Shown one piece after another: positions 8,491 to 16,552 of a DNA stretch of 64,000 nucleotides (position 1 is the first letter of the stretch; each line of letters opens with the position of its first letter). The position numbers were made by a program, and so were the translations under genes. The DNA comes from CBDFKU01 sp965248975 (GTDB lineage: Bacteria > Chloroflexota > Dehalococcoidia > Lucifugimonadales > JAGWBF01), in the NCBI GenBank assembly GCA_965248975.1, contig CBDFKU010000020.1:186001-250000 (forward strand), read 5' to 3'. A model generated the notes under the pieces. It was not told where the DNA came from. It searched no databases and saw only the letters and a program-made list of their open reading frames with translations.

Positions 8491-8525
8491 CCTCACCCCT
8501 GACCCCTCTCCCATCGGGAGAGGGG
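8491..8525. repeat. Intergenic palindromic repeat, family A copy 3
   Basis: CCTCACCCCTGA followed by CCCCTCTCCC-ATC-GGGAGAGGGG, in the gap upstream of the PEP-mutase-family gene. Confidence 0.7.
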
Positions 8526-8580
8526 AACATTATGAAGGCGATGGAATTCCCCCGCTAACTGGTCAAGATGACGCCTGCAT

Positions 8581-8609
8581 CACCCCTCTCCCTTCGGGAG
8601 GGGGGTGAT
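8581..8609. repeat. Intergenic palindromic repeat, family A copy 4
   Basis: CACCCCTCTCCC-TTC-GGGAGGGGGGTG stem-loop just after the stop of the isochorismatase-like gene. It lies about 60 bp from copy 3, with a short non-coding spacer. Confidence 0.7.
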
Positions 8610-8613
8610 GGCG

Positions 8614-9315
8614 CTAGGCGTTGACTTTCTCCGTCACCTCGCCGTTGCGCACCGTGGCCAGGAAGTCGCAGGCCTGGTCCGCTGATATCACGTCGCAATA
8701 CTTGAACTGCATGTCGAACAGAGACGCCTTGTGAGACATCTCTATGCGGTCGAAGACGCACTCCTCGACGACCGAGATCTTGAAGGCATACCCGGCCCCG
8801 TCGATGGCCGTGGCCCGCACGCACCCGCTCGTGCTGTTGCCGATGAGTATCAGGCTGTCTACCTTCTTGTTCAGGAGCGTGTAGATGAGCCCGGTCTGGA
8901 AGAACACGCTGGCCCGCTGCTTCTCGATGAGCAAGTCCCCATCCTCCATCCCTACCTCCGGCTGGATCTCCGATTGGGGGCTCAGCTCGCTGTACTGGAA
9001 CTTGGGGTCCTTGGCCCTGGGCAGGTCGTGGATGGCTCGGAAGACGTGTCTGCTGTAAACCACCGGGACCCCCGCCTCGCGGGCCGCGGCCAGGACCCTC
9101 TGCTGGTGCGGGATCGCGGCCCATGCGAAATTGCCGCAGGAGCCGGGGTATTTGTCCAGCTGCTCGTCGATGGGACGGTCCTCGCCCACGGCACCCACAT
9201 TCATGTCGATGATGACCAGGGCCGGCCTGTCCCCGAATCCGGTAAGCGGCCTCGGCGGTCGGGCCGCCAGCACCTTCTTGTCGTTCTCCGTCAGGGCGTC
9301 CTCCCAGACTCGCAT
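8614..9315 (-). CDS. Isochorismatase-like cysteine hydrolase
   Basis: 233 residues of the isochorismatase-like hydrolase family. The catalytic Asp is in ALVIIDMNVG, the Lys region is in the central block, and the nucleophile Cys is in GNSTSGCVRATAIDG. RASVFFQTGL..LLNKKVDSLIL is typical of N-carbamoylsarcosine amidase and maleamate amidohydrolase relatives. AGAAGGAGG precedes ATG 9315. It is the first gene of the cluster with the lyase and hydratase, so it may release a dicarboxylic acid from its amide, although that is inference. Confidence 0.85.
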   Translation of the reverse strand: MRVWEDALTENDKKVLAARPPRPLTGFGDRPALVIIDMNVGAVGEDRPIDEQLDKYPGSCGNFAWAAIPHQQRVLAAAREAGVPVVYSRHVFRAIHDLPRAKDPKFQYSELSPQSEIQPEVGMEDGDLLIEKQRASVFFQTGLIYTLLNKKVDSLILIGNSTSGCVRATAIDGAGYAFKISVVEECVFDRIEMSHKASLFDMQFKYCDVISADQACDFLATVRNGEVTEKVNA

Positions 9316-9449
9316 GGCACCCTCCTTCTAAAGTGATACGGCTGAAGTGATACGGGCTGACGTGATGCGGGGCCGATCGGGACGGTCCGCCTACCGGCGC
9401 CCGAGACCCCCATATTATAGCAGACCCGACGGCGAGGTCTACTGCCTCG

Positions 9450-9477
9450 TTGACACGCCGTTATCTCGGAGTAAAAT
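9450..9477 (+). promoter_or_regulatory. Sigma-70-type promoter for the alpha/beta hydrolase
   Basis: TTGACA (9450-9455), a 16-bp spacer and TAAAAT (9472-9477), 44 bp upstream of the start codon. Confidence 0.65.
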
Positions 9478-9520
9478 TGGCTTGTGGACTGAATAGCAGA
9501 CTTGGAAGCCGGAGGTACGA

Positions 9521-10372
9521 ATGGCTGATCCCAAGACGAAGGACGTGACCCTCAGCAGCGGCTTGAAGATGCGCTGCTACCGGTGGGACGGGAGTGGGCC
9601 CAACCTGGTGCTGCTCCATCCATCGTCGGGCTACGGACGGATGTGGGACAAGACGGCCGACGCCCTGGGTGGCCAGTTCCAGGTGTTTGCCCCGGACCAG
9701 CGGGGCCACGGCGATACCGACCGCCCCGACGGCGGCTACGCCGCCGAGGACTACGCTCAGGACCTCCACCAGTTCATCCATGAGCTGGGGCTGAGCAAGG
9801 TCATTGTGGCCGGACACTCCCTGGGGGGCCGGGTGGCGCAGGTCTTCGCCGCGAAAAATCCTGAGCAGTGCGAGGCCGTCGTCCTGGTGGGCGGGCCCCA
9901 CTTCAGCAATTTCTTCCCGAAACGGGATCTGGTCGAAGGCGTCCTGCAGAACGCCGAGCGGATGCGCGCCTCCAAGACCGAGTTCCCCAACGACGAGAAG
10001 GCCATGGAGTACCTGCGAACCTTCCGGCCGGGCGACTCGGAGGAGAACCTGCGCCACCGCATCGAGCACAACACCAGGGCCCTCCTGGACGGAGGCATCG
10101 CCTTCAAGTACGACAACGTTCGAGTAGCCCAAGGGCTAACCCACATCGCTGATGACCTGCGGGGATACGCCCGCAAGGTCACCTGCCCTGTGGCCATCAT
10201 TAGGGGCGCCTACAGCACCCACCTGGCCGCCGAAGACGCGATAAAGGTGGCCCGGTTCTGGAGACACGGCCGCATCGTCGAGGTGGAGGGTGACTACGCC
10301 CTGGAGTTGGAGAACCCTCAAGGCCTGGCCAATGCCATACTGGGGTTTGCCCGTGTGGCCGTTCCAGCCTGA
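9521..10372 (+). CDS. Alpha/beta hydrolase
   Basis: 283 residues with an alpha/beta hydrolase fold. The oxyanion region is LLHPSSGYGRMW, the strand-loop is APDQRGHGDTDRP, and the nucleophile elbow is GHSLGG (S100). The distal catalytic Asp/His region is degenerate: the stretch where the His is expected reads VEGDYALELENPQ, with no clear catalytic His, so activity may be altered. CCGGAGG lies 6 nt before ATG 9521. Has its own promoter. Confidence 0.85.
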   Translation: MADPKTKDVTLSSGLKMRCYRWDGSGPNLVLLHPSSGYGRMWDKTADALGGQFQVFAPDQRGHGDTDRPDGGYAAEDYAQDLHQFIHELGLSKVIVAGHSLGGRVAQVFAAKNPEQCEAVVLVGGPHFSNFFPKRDLVEGVLQNAERMRASKTEFPNDEKAMEYLRTFRPGDSEENLRHRIEHNTRALLDGGIAFKYDNVRVAQGLTHIADDLRGYARKVTCPVAIIRGAYSTHLAAEDAIKVARFWRHGRIVEVEGDYALELENPQGLANAILGFARVAVPA

Positions 10373-10489
10373 CGGCTCTTCGCGGCATCAGTGTTGCCGA
10401 CGATGCACCACTGCGGTACTATACTGGGAAGGCCGGACAGTCCCCTACGATCCAGAGCCGGCTAACGTTGAAAGAGGAGGTAACGCCAG

Positions 10490-11368
10490 ATGACCACCGT
10501 AGGTAGCGGGAAATATATCTACACCCTGGTCCAGGATTGGGCCAAGCTGCCCCAAGGCGAATCCTTCGGCACCGTCAGCGCCGTTGCCACCGATTCCCAG
10601 GATCGGGTTTACGTGTTCCAGCGCAAAGATCCGCCGGTCCAGGTGTTCGGCCGCGATGGCAACCACCTCAGCTCCTGGGGGACGGGCCAGATAAAGGACC
10701 CCCACGGCTTCGCCATAGTCGACGACGTCGTCTACTGCACCGACAGAGAGGACTCGGTGGCCCTCAAGTTCACCCTCGACGGCCAGCTGCTCCAGACCCT
10801 GGGCCAGCGCGGCGTCCATTCCGACACCGGTTGCGAGAACCCCGGCGATCTGGTGCCAAAGGCCTCCGGCCCCTTCAACTACCCCACCGAGATGGCGCCC
10901 GGCCGGGCGGGCCACCTGTTCGTCACCGACGGCTACCGCAACGCCCGGGTGCACGAGTTCCAACCCGACGGCCAGTTACGGCACTCCTGGGGGCGGCCGG
11001 GCAAGAAGGCGCCCTATGAGTTCCACCTGCCCCACAGTCTTGTTGTGGGACCCAGGGACATGCTGTACGTATGTGACCGGGAGAACAGTAGGGTCCAGGT
11101 CTTCTCCTTCGAAGGCTCTTTCTTGGGCATTTGGTCCGACATGCAGCGCCCCCAGGACATTTCCATCGATAAGGACGGCATCTTCTACACCTGCGAACGG
11201 GACGAGGGAGGGAAACCTCCCCAGGTGAGCGTTCTGGACCAGCAGGGTAAGGTGCTGGCCCGCTGGCCCTCCCGGGGCGCCCACGGCCTTTGGGTGGACT
11301 CCCACGGCGACATCTACCTGGCGCTGACCGGGGAGAAGAGCGTGGACAAGTACGCCCGGCAGGGTTAG
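10490..11368 (+). CDS. NHL-repeat beta-propeller protein
   Basis: 292 residues made of about six NHL-type blades, for example VATDSQDRVYVFQR, PHGFAIVDDVVYCTDRE, GHLFVTDGYRNARVHEF, LPHSLVVGPRDMLYVCDRENSRVQVF and LWVDSHGDIYLA. Some relatives are peptidyl-alpha-hydroxyglycine amidating lyase-like, but no signal peptide is seen, so a cytoplasmic protein of unknown role is safest. AGAGGAGG precedes ATG 10490. A weak TTGCCG/TATACT pair with a 20-bp spacer lies at 10394-10425. Confidence 0.85.
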   Translation: MTTVGSGKYIYTLVQDWAKLPQGESFGTVSAVATDSQDRVYVFQRKDPPVQVFGRDGNHLSSWGTGQIKDPHGFAIVDDVVYCTDREDSVALKFTLDGQLLQTLGQRGVHSDTGCENPGDLVPKASGPFNYPTEMAPGRAGHLFVTDGYRNARVHEFQPDGQLRHSWGRPGKKAPYEFHLPHSLVVGPRDMLYVCDRENSRVQVFSFEGSFLGIWSDMQRPQDISIDKDGIFYTCERDEGGKPPQVSVLDQQGKVLARWPSRGAHGLWVDSHGDIYLALTGEKSVDKYARQG

Positions 11369-11450
11369 GCCGCTCCCTGTTCGGGAGGCTCACGGGCTCG
11401 TGAAGGATGAAGGGGGCCTCGCCGGTGGGAGGTTTGTAGGGGCGGTCAGC

Positions 11451-11480
11451 TTGACACTCCAATGTGGCCGATGATAGAAT
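11451..11480 (+). promoter_or_regulatory. Strong promoter upstream of citrate synthase
   Basis: TTGACA (11451-11456), an 18-bp spacer and TAGAAT (11475-11480). It predicts a start near 11487 and a leader of about 235 nt. Confidence 0.75.
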
Positions 11481-11487
11481 CGGCCTG

Positions 11488-11721
11488 ATACTCTCAGCCC
11501 AGTGCACGCGGCGTAACCCACTGGCTGAGAGGTGATAACTGCAGGTGTGGCGGCCGCATATTGGATCGGGGTTCGCCCCAAGTCGTTGCTGTTTTGCCTG
11601 ATTGATGGAGCGGCCATCCGTGCACCTCCCTTTCCCAGGGCTTACCGAACACTTTACATGCGGAGTGCGCCCACCGTCCCGTTAGGCGTCCCTCAGGTGA
11701 AACGAGGAAGGAGGAGCGTCC
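11488..11721 (+). promoter_or_regulatory. Long structured 5' leader of citrate synthase mRNA
   Basis: The 353-bp gap before citrate synthase has no gene. After the promoter it holds a hairpin with arms CTCTCAGCCCAGTG (11491-11504) and CACTGGCTGAGAG (11519-11531), a GGGG-TTCG-CCCC tetraloop hairpin (11568-11579), and GATGG/CCATC (11604-11618). It matches no riboswitch class I know. It could be a stability element or a regulatory RNA. Confidence 0.45.
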
Positions 11722-12864
11722 ATGGCAGACCAGAAGGTCGAGCTCAAGCGAGGCTTGAGGGATGTCTACATAGACACCACTGAAGCCAGCTTCGTCGACG
11801 GCCAGGCGGGTAAGCTCCTCTATCGCGGCTATAACATCCACGACCTCGCCGAGAAGTCTACATTCGAGGAAGTGGTCTATCTCCTCCTGTACGGAAGCCT
11901 GCCCACCAAAAAGCAGTTGGACGAGCTGGACGGCGTACTTCGTTCCAGCAGGGGCGTTCCCGACGAGGTGATCCAGGTCCTCGCCCTGGTGAAGGGCAGC
12001 CATCCAATGGACGCGTTGCGCACCGGGGTTTCGGCCCTGGCCGCTTTCGACGCGGAGGTGAACGATAAGTCCATCGAGGCCACGATCCGAAAGGGTGTGC
12101 GCCTCACCGCCCAGGCAGCCACCATCGTTGCAGCTCACCACAGGCTCAGGAACGGCCTGGACCCGATTCCGCCCAACTCCAGCCTAAACCACGCCGGCAA
12201 CTTCCTGTATATGTTGGACGGAAACGTACCGGACGCCGAGACCCAGCGACTTATGGACGTGGACTTCATCCTCCATGCAGAGCATAGCTCCAACGCCTCC
12301 GCATTCGGAGCTCGAGTCACGGCTTCCACTCTTTCTGACCTGCACTCGGCCGTGGTCACCGGGATAGGTGTCCTGAAGGGACCCTCCCACGGCGGCGCGG
12401 CCGAAGAGGTCATGAAGATGGCCAATGACATCGGGAACCCCGAGAACGCCGAGGACTATGCCAGCAAGCTGCTCAGCAGCGGCGGCAGGATCATGGGCTT
12501 CGGGCACAGGGTGTACAAGGCCGAGGATCCCCGGGCCCGGCACCTGCGGGACCGCTCCCGGGAGCTGGGCGAGAAGAGGGGCCAGCCCCAGTGGTTTCAG
12601 ATACTGAGATACCTGGAGGAGAAGACCATGGTGCCCTACAGAGAGAAGGGCATCTTCGTCAACGTGGACTTCTTCGCCGGTTCCATATACCATCTGCTGA
12701 ACATTCCGGAGGACATATTCATATCCATCTTCGCTCTGGGGAGGATACCCGGCTGGACCCTCCAGTGCATGGAGCAATACAAGGACAACATCCTCCTCAG
12801 GCCCCTCCTGGACTACAAGGGGCCCATGGACCTGGATTATGTGCCCATCGAGAACCGCGGCTGA
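11722..12864 (+). CDS. Citrate synthase family protein
   Basis: 380 residues, the size of the type I/II short citrate synthases and 2-methylcitrate synthases. The catalytic residues can be seen: His in LHAEHSSNASAF, His in MGFGHRVYK and Asp in VNVDFFAGSIYHLL. N-terminal GLRDVYIDTTEASFVDG and LLYRGYNIHDLAE are typical. It condenses acetyl-CoA (or propionyl-CoA) with oxaloacetate. AGGAAGGAGG precedes ATG 11722. It ends at a strong intrinsic terminator and seems monocistronic. Confidence 0.93.
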   Translation: MADQKVELKRGLRDVYIDTTEASFVDGQAGKLLYRGYNIHDLAEKSTFEEVVYLLLYGSLPTKKQLDELDGVLRSSRGVPDEVIQVLALVKGSHPMDALRTGVSALAAFDAEVNDKSIEATIRKGVRLTAQAATIVAAHHRLRNGLDPIPPNSSLNHAGNFLYMLDGNVPDAETQRLMDVDFILHAEHSSNASAFGARVTASTLSDLHSAVVTGIGVLKGPSHGGAAEEVMKMANDIGNPENAEDYASKLLSSGGRIMGFGHRVYKAEDPRARHLRDRSRELGEKRGQPQWFQILRYLEEKTMVPYREKGIFVNVDFFAGSIYHLLNIPEDIFISIFALGRIPGWTLQCMEQYKDNILLRPLLDYKGPMDLDYVPIENRG

Positions 12865-12905
12865 TGGGCTGAGGCTCGGAGTCCGGCCGTCACTGGCACG
12901 TTGAT

Positions 12906-12937
12906 CAGGGGGGTTGTCTGACCCCCCTGTATTTTTT
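12906..12937 (+). terminator. Rho-independent terminator after citrate synthase
   Basis: Perfect 8-bp stem CAGGGGGG / CCCCCCTG with an 8-nt loop, followed by TATTTTTT. Confidence 0.9.
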
Positions 12938-12954
12938 CGCTGGCGGTACAGCGC

Positions 12955-14208
12955 TTGGACCTACAGGCGGAAATACGGCGGCGGATAGTCGAGCGAGGCC
13001 CCATCCCCTTCGTCGAGTTCATGGATCTGGCGTTGTACTGGCCCGACGGAGGGTACTACTCCAGCCCTGATGTGATCGGGGCGCGGGGGGACTTCTATAC
13101 CGCCCCTACGGCCCATCCCGCCTTCGGCGCCCTGTTAAGCCTCCAGGTGTGCCAGATGTGGCGGATTCTGGATGAGCCGTCCCGTTTCTGGGTGGTGGAG
13201 ATGGGAGCCGGCGGTGGCCTGCTGTGCCACGATCTGATGGCGTACAGCTCACACCTGCCCCAGGAGTTTCGAAGCTCTCTCCGCTATCTTTGCGTAGACC
13301 GGCTGGGTCGCACCGGTGCGGAGGATAATCTTCCCACGGAAGCCAGGCGGGCGGTGAGTCGCCTGGTCGCCAACGGCGCGCCGCTAGCTGGGATAACCGG
13401 CTGCTTCCTCTCCAACGAGCTTCTCGACTCCCTCCCGGTCCACAGGGTCACGGTCAGGGACGGCGCGTTTCAGGAGATATACGTCACCCTCGAGGAAAAC
13501 CGCTTCGTCGAGGTCCTGGGCCCGCCTTCCACTCCGGCCCTGGAGCGGCGCCTGGGCTCGCTGGGCGTGACCCTGGCCGAGGGCTCCATAGCAGAGATTA
13601 ACCTGGCCATGGAGCCCTGGCTGGAAGAGGTGTCACAGGCGTTGCAGCGTGGTTTCCTGCTGACGGTGGACTACGGCGACCTCGCTGCCGAGCTGTACTC
13701 CCCGCGCCGACGGAGAGGCACCCTTTCCTGCTTCCACGGCCACACCCAGACCGACGACCCCTACCGACGGGTGGGCGCCCAGGACATGACCTCCCATGTC
13801 GACTTCACTACGCTGGTGGAGGCTGGTAAGGCCCGGGGCCAGGAGCCTCTGGGCGGCTGTACGCAGGGGGAGTTCCTGGGAAACCTCGGGCTGACGAAGC
13901 TGATGGGACGGCTGATGAGGATGGGCCTGGGACAGAGGGAGACGGACGCTAATAGGATGGGGATGCTCGATATTGCTAGGTCCGGCGGCATGGGAGACTT
14001 CAAAGTACTCGCTCAGGGCAAGGGTGTAGGACAACTACCTCCGTTATGGGGTTTCACACCTTCCCGGGAGCTGGAAGAGGTGCTGGAGACCCTGCCCGTA
14101 CCACTGCTGAGCCCCCTGCACGCGCCCCTGCTAGAGGGACGCTACCCCCATCTGACCCAGGGCTGGGACGACCTCTGGCCCGGCGAGAGTGGGGAGGCAG
14201 CGCACTGA
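12955..14208 (+). CDS. MidA/NDUFAF7-family SAM-dependent methyltransferase
   Basis: 417 residues. The N-terminal GPIPFVEFMDLALYWPDGGYY, then GDFYTAPTAHPAFG, VVEMGAGGGLLCHDL (SAM motif I) and GCFLSNELLDSLPVHRV are hallmarks of the SAM-dependent MidA family (PF02636), whose mitochondrial member methylates an arginine of complex I. The bacterial substrate is unproven. The start is TTG 12955, placed by homology to the family N-terminus; the Shine-Dalgarno is weak. It follows the citrate synthase terminator, so it needs its own promoter, which I do not see. Confidence 0.85.
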   Translation: MDLQAEIRRRIVERGPIPFVEFMDLALYWPDGGYYSSPDVIGARGDFYTAPTAHPAFGALLSLQVCQMWRILDEPSRFWVVEMGAGGGLLCHDLMAYSSHLPQEFRSSLRYLCVDRLGRTGAEDNLPTEARRAVSRLVANGAPLAGITGCFLSNELLDSLPVHRVTVRDGAFQEIYVTLEENRFVEVLGPPSTPALERRLGSLGVTLAEGSIAEINLAMEPWLEEVSQALQRGFLLTVDYGDLAAELYSPRRRRGTLSCFHGHTQTDDPYRRVGAQDMTSHVDFTTLVEAGKARGQEPLGGCTQGEFLGNLGLTKLMGRLMRMGLGQRETDANRMGMLDIARSGGMGDFKVLAQGKGVGQLPPLWGFTPSRELEEVLETLPVPLLSPLHAPLLEGRYPHLTQGWDDLWPGESGEAAH

Positions 14209-14216
14209 GGGGGCCG

Positions 14217-14447
14217 TCAACCCCAGGGTTTCAGCTCTTCCCCTTCTTCCAGGGGAAGGAACATGCGAAAGGTGATGACTGGCCCGTACACGAAGGAGGC
14301 CACGATCGCCAGAACTTGGAGGAATAGCCCGGCGAAACCGACCCATAGACCGAGGACGATGGATCCGGCTAAAAGTGCCGTCATGTCGTAGATATCCACC
14401 AGACCCGCCGATGACCGTTCCTTCTGCATCTGTACGCGCCTTTGCAT
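14217..14447 (-). CDS. Small membrane protein, two hydrophobic segments
   Basis: 76 residues. After a basic N-terminus (MQRRVQMQKERS), residues about 24-60 are strongly hydrophobic (ALLAGSIVLGLWVGFAGLF and LQVLAIVASFVYGPVITF), enough for two transmembrane helices, with an acidic tail. GGGAGG 5 nt before ATG 14447 supports translation. It is downstream of the HD-domain gene on the same strand. I do not recognise the family. Confidence 0.6.
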   Translation of the reverse strand: MQRRVQMQKERSSAGLVDIYDMTALLAGSIVLGLWVGFAGLFLQVLAIVASFVYGPVITFRMFLPLEEGEELKPWG

Positions 14448-14483
14448 AGGTACCTCCCTACTCTATGTGCTCCGCCACCGGCA

Positions 14484-15050
14484 TTAAGCCTCGCCGCCGT
14501 TAAGGCCCAACTGCGCCGAAATCGGTTTCAGACTCTCGATGACGAAGTTTACGTGCTCTTCTAGGTCCACTCCCAGATCCTCGGCGCCCAGCGAGATGTC
14601 TTCCCGCTTCACGTCCTTGGCGAAGGCCTTGTCCTTCATCTTCTTGAACACGGACTTTGGAGTGACGTCGTCCAGGCTTTTGGTCGGCCTGACCAGAGCC
14701 ACCGCCCTGACGAACCCCGAGAGCTCGTCGACGGCGAAAAGGGTGCGCTCCATCAGGCTTTCTCGGCGAAGGCCGGTGTGGTCGCCGTGGGTCAGGACGG
14801 CGCGGATGATGGGTTCCGGATAGCCCCGCTCCCTCAGAACTTCGGCACCGTAGGTGGGGTGCTGCTCTGGTGTGGGAACGATTTCCCAGTCGAAATCGTG
14901 GAGCAGCCCGGCGATGCCCCACTGCTCTTCGTCCTCGTCGTATTTTCGGGCGTAGGCCACCATGGCGGCTTCTACGGCAAGCAGATGCTTCATCAACGTT
15001 TCGGTCTTGACGAACTCCTCGAGGATTTGTAGGGTCCCCTCTCTATCCAT
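14484..15050 (-). CDS. HD-domain protein (HDIG-type)
   Basis: 188 residues with an HD metal-dependent phosphohydrolase core: KHLLAVEAAMVAYA, AGLLHDFDWE (the HD pair), HPTYGAEVLRERGYPEPIIRAVLTHGDHTG and FAVDELSGFVRAVALVRP. Such proteins act on nucleotides or similar phosphoesters; the exact substrate is unknown. Its start overlaps the end of TrmI by 8 nt, indicating translational coupling. Confidence 0.85.
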   Translation of the reverse strand: MDREGTLQILEEFVKTETLMKHLLAVEAAMVAYARKYDEDEEQWGIAGLLHDFDWEIVPTPEQHPTYGAEVLRERGYPEPIIRAVLTHGDHTGLRRESLMERTLFAVDELSGFVRAVALVRPTKSLDDVTPKSVFKKMKDKAFAKDVKREDISLGAEDLGVDLEEHVNFVIESLKPISAQLGLNGGEA

Positions 15051-15915
15051 CGGGGCCCTCCCCCTCTAGTTCCGGTTCCTCGAGTCCGGCTCCGCCGATC
15101 GCGTTGGACCCGTTGGCGTCGGCTTTCGGGGAGCACCTGCGGGCCGTGGTGATGAACCCGGTGTGGGCCACCATCCGGTGGGCCGGCCGCACGCTGCGGT
15201 GGGTCACGCTCCAGGGTCGCAGGAGCACCTCCACCGTCTCGATCAGCTGGAACCGCGTGTCGGACGTGAGGGCCTCCACCAGCTGGTGGACCTGTAGGAT
15301 AGTGGGCAGGAAGCTGAGGAAGATACCGCCCATGGCCAGGGACCGGGCCACCCCCGGCACGGCCTGCCAGGGCTCGGGCAGGTCCAGGACTACCCGGTCC
15401 ACGTTCCTCTCTTCGATACCCTGATATACGTCGCCCATCTTCAAGGTATGATTGCACGCGCCGGGCACCAGGGTGCGCAGGTTCTCCATGCCCCGGGCGG
15501 CCATGTCCTCACGGACCTCGTAAGTCGTGACACGGCCCCTCTCGCCGACGGCCCTGAGCAGAGCGGCCGTCAAAGCCCCGGAGCCCAGGCCGGCCTCCAC
15601 CACCGTGGCGCCCGGAAATATGTCGGCCGTTACCAGGATGTTGCCCAGGTCCTTGGGATAGACCACCTGGGCGCCCCTGGGCATCTCAAGGACGTAGTCA
15701 CCCAGGGTCGGCTTCACGGCCAGCAGGCTCTGGCCGCGGCTCGTGCGCAGCCATTCTCCCTGTTCCTTCCCGATTATCTCCCGATGGGCCAGGGTGCCCA
15801 CGTGGGTGTGGAAAGTGCCCTCGTCCCGGAGCGTCAGAAGATACCTCCTGCCCTTGCGGTCAATGAGGAGGGCTAGGTCACCCTCTCGGAAATCACCCGT
15901 TGAGTTGGTAACCAT
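15043..15915 (-). CDS. trmI: tRNA (adenine-N1)-methyltransferase TrmI
   Basis: 290 residues. An N-terminal beta domain (FREGDLALLIDRKGRRYLL, GTFHTHVGTLAHREIIG) precedes a class I methyltransferase domain with motif I VVEAGLGSGALTAALL and VVLDLPEPWQAVPG. This is the layout of TrmI, which makes m1A at position 58 (or 57/58) of tRNA. PKDLGNILVTADIFPG is diagnostic. The C-terminal tail is longer and proline/glycine-rich. Cytoplasmic. Confidence 0.92.
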   Translation of the reverse strand: MVTNSTGDFREGDLALLIDRKGRRYLLTLRDEGTFHTHVGTLAHREIIGKEQGEWLRTSRGQSLLAVKPTLGDYVLEMPRGAQVVYPKDLGNILVTADIFPGATVVEAGLGSGALTAALLRAVGERGRVTTYEVREDMAARGMENLRTLVPGACNHTLKMGDVYQGIEERNVDRVVLDLPEPWQAVPGVARSLAMGGIFLSFLPTILQVHQLVEALTSDTRFQLIETVEVLLRPWSVTHRSVRPAHRMVAHTGFITTARRCSPKADANGSNAIGGAGLEEPELEGEGPDG

Positions 15916-16032
15916 GGCGGGCCTGAGCGGGCTCCTTTGGGTGGATTTCGCCTGACAATTGCGCCGTCGTGGCCAATTCTACCTTCGGAGACTCTCTCAA
16001 CATCGAAGCTGCGGCCAAGCTCGTTCCATCCC

Positions 16033-16497
16033 TTAGCCCAGCTTCTCCACCTCGGCCAGGATGTCCGCCGGATCGGGCAGAGAGCCGGCGGCGTATTCCT
16101 CGCGGAATCGGATCACGCCGTCCTTGTCCACGATGACTACCGCCCGGTTAGGCGTACTCCGGTCGGCGTTCCAGAGGTCGTAGGCCTTGGTCATCCCCCC
16201 CTGGGGATGGTAATCGGCCAAGAGAGGATAGGGAATGTTGCCCAGACCGTTGGCGAACGCTCGGTGGGAGTGCTGGCTGTCAGCGCTTATGCCCAGAACC
16301 TGGGCACGCTTCTCCTCGAACCGGGCATTGAACTGCCGGAACGAGGAGACCTGGTGGGTTCAACCACCGGTGAAGTCGAAGACGTAGAACGAGAGGACAA
16401 CGTGCTTCTGGCCCTTGTACTGGCCCAGGGTTATCTGCTCGCCTGACTGGGATGGTAGCTTGAAATCGGGGGCTCGATCCCCCACCTGTGCCGCCAT
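16033..16497 (-). CDS. Selenocysteine-containing peroxiredoxin-like protein (in-frame TGA read as Sec)
   Basis: Reading through TGA 16360-16362 gives one uninterrupted 154-residue thioredoxin-fold peroxiredoxin: MAAQVGDRAPDFKLPSQ, then SFYVFDFTGG-U46-THQVSS, QVLGISADSQHSHRAF, NRAVVIVDKDGVIRFREEY and DPADILAEVEKLG. The TGA stands exactly at the peroxidatic Cys position (T-G-G-[C/U]-T); the neighbouring Cys paralogue has C45 there. A bacterial SECIS-like hairpin follows the TGA. AAAGGAGG precedes ATG 16497. It should reduce peroxides with selenol chemistry. No second (resolving) Cys is seen, so it may use an external thiol. Sec biosynthesis genes are not in this window. Standard gene calling splits it and keeps only residues after the TGA. 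Confidence 0.87.
16312..16348 (-). promoter_or_regulatory. Bacterial SECIS element
   Basis: Beginning 12 nt after the TGA: stem CUCCUCG/CGAGGAG (7 bp), a UU/UU internal loop, upper stem CCGGC/GCCCGG with one bulged C, and apical loop AGUUCAAU with G at its second position. The loop begins 26 nt after the UGA, inside the spacing seen for SelB-binding hairpins. Confidence 0.8.
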
Positions 16498-16552
16498 ATG
16501 TGTGCCTCCTTTAGCTTTGATCGTAGAGAGAAAACTGCCCTCGGATGGGTAA

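Noticed and set aside
11521..11550. CTGAGAGGTGATAACTG as a second TPP riboswitch
   Set aside because: Only the CTGAGA sensor word is present. The pyrophosphate arm (CTGATCCGGGTAATGCC type) is missing, and the gene is not a thiamine gene.
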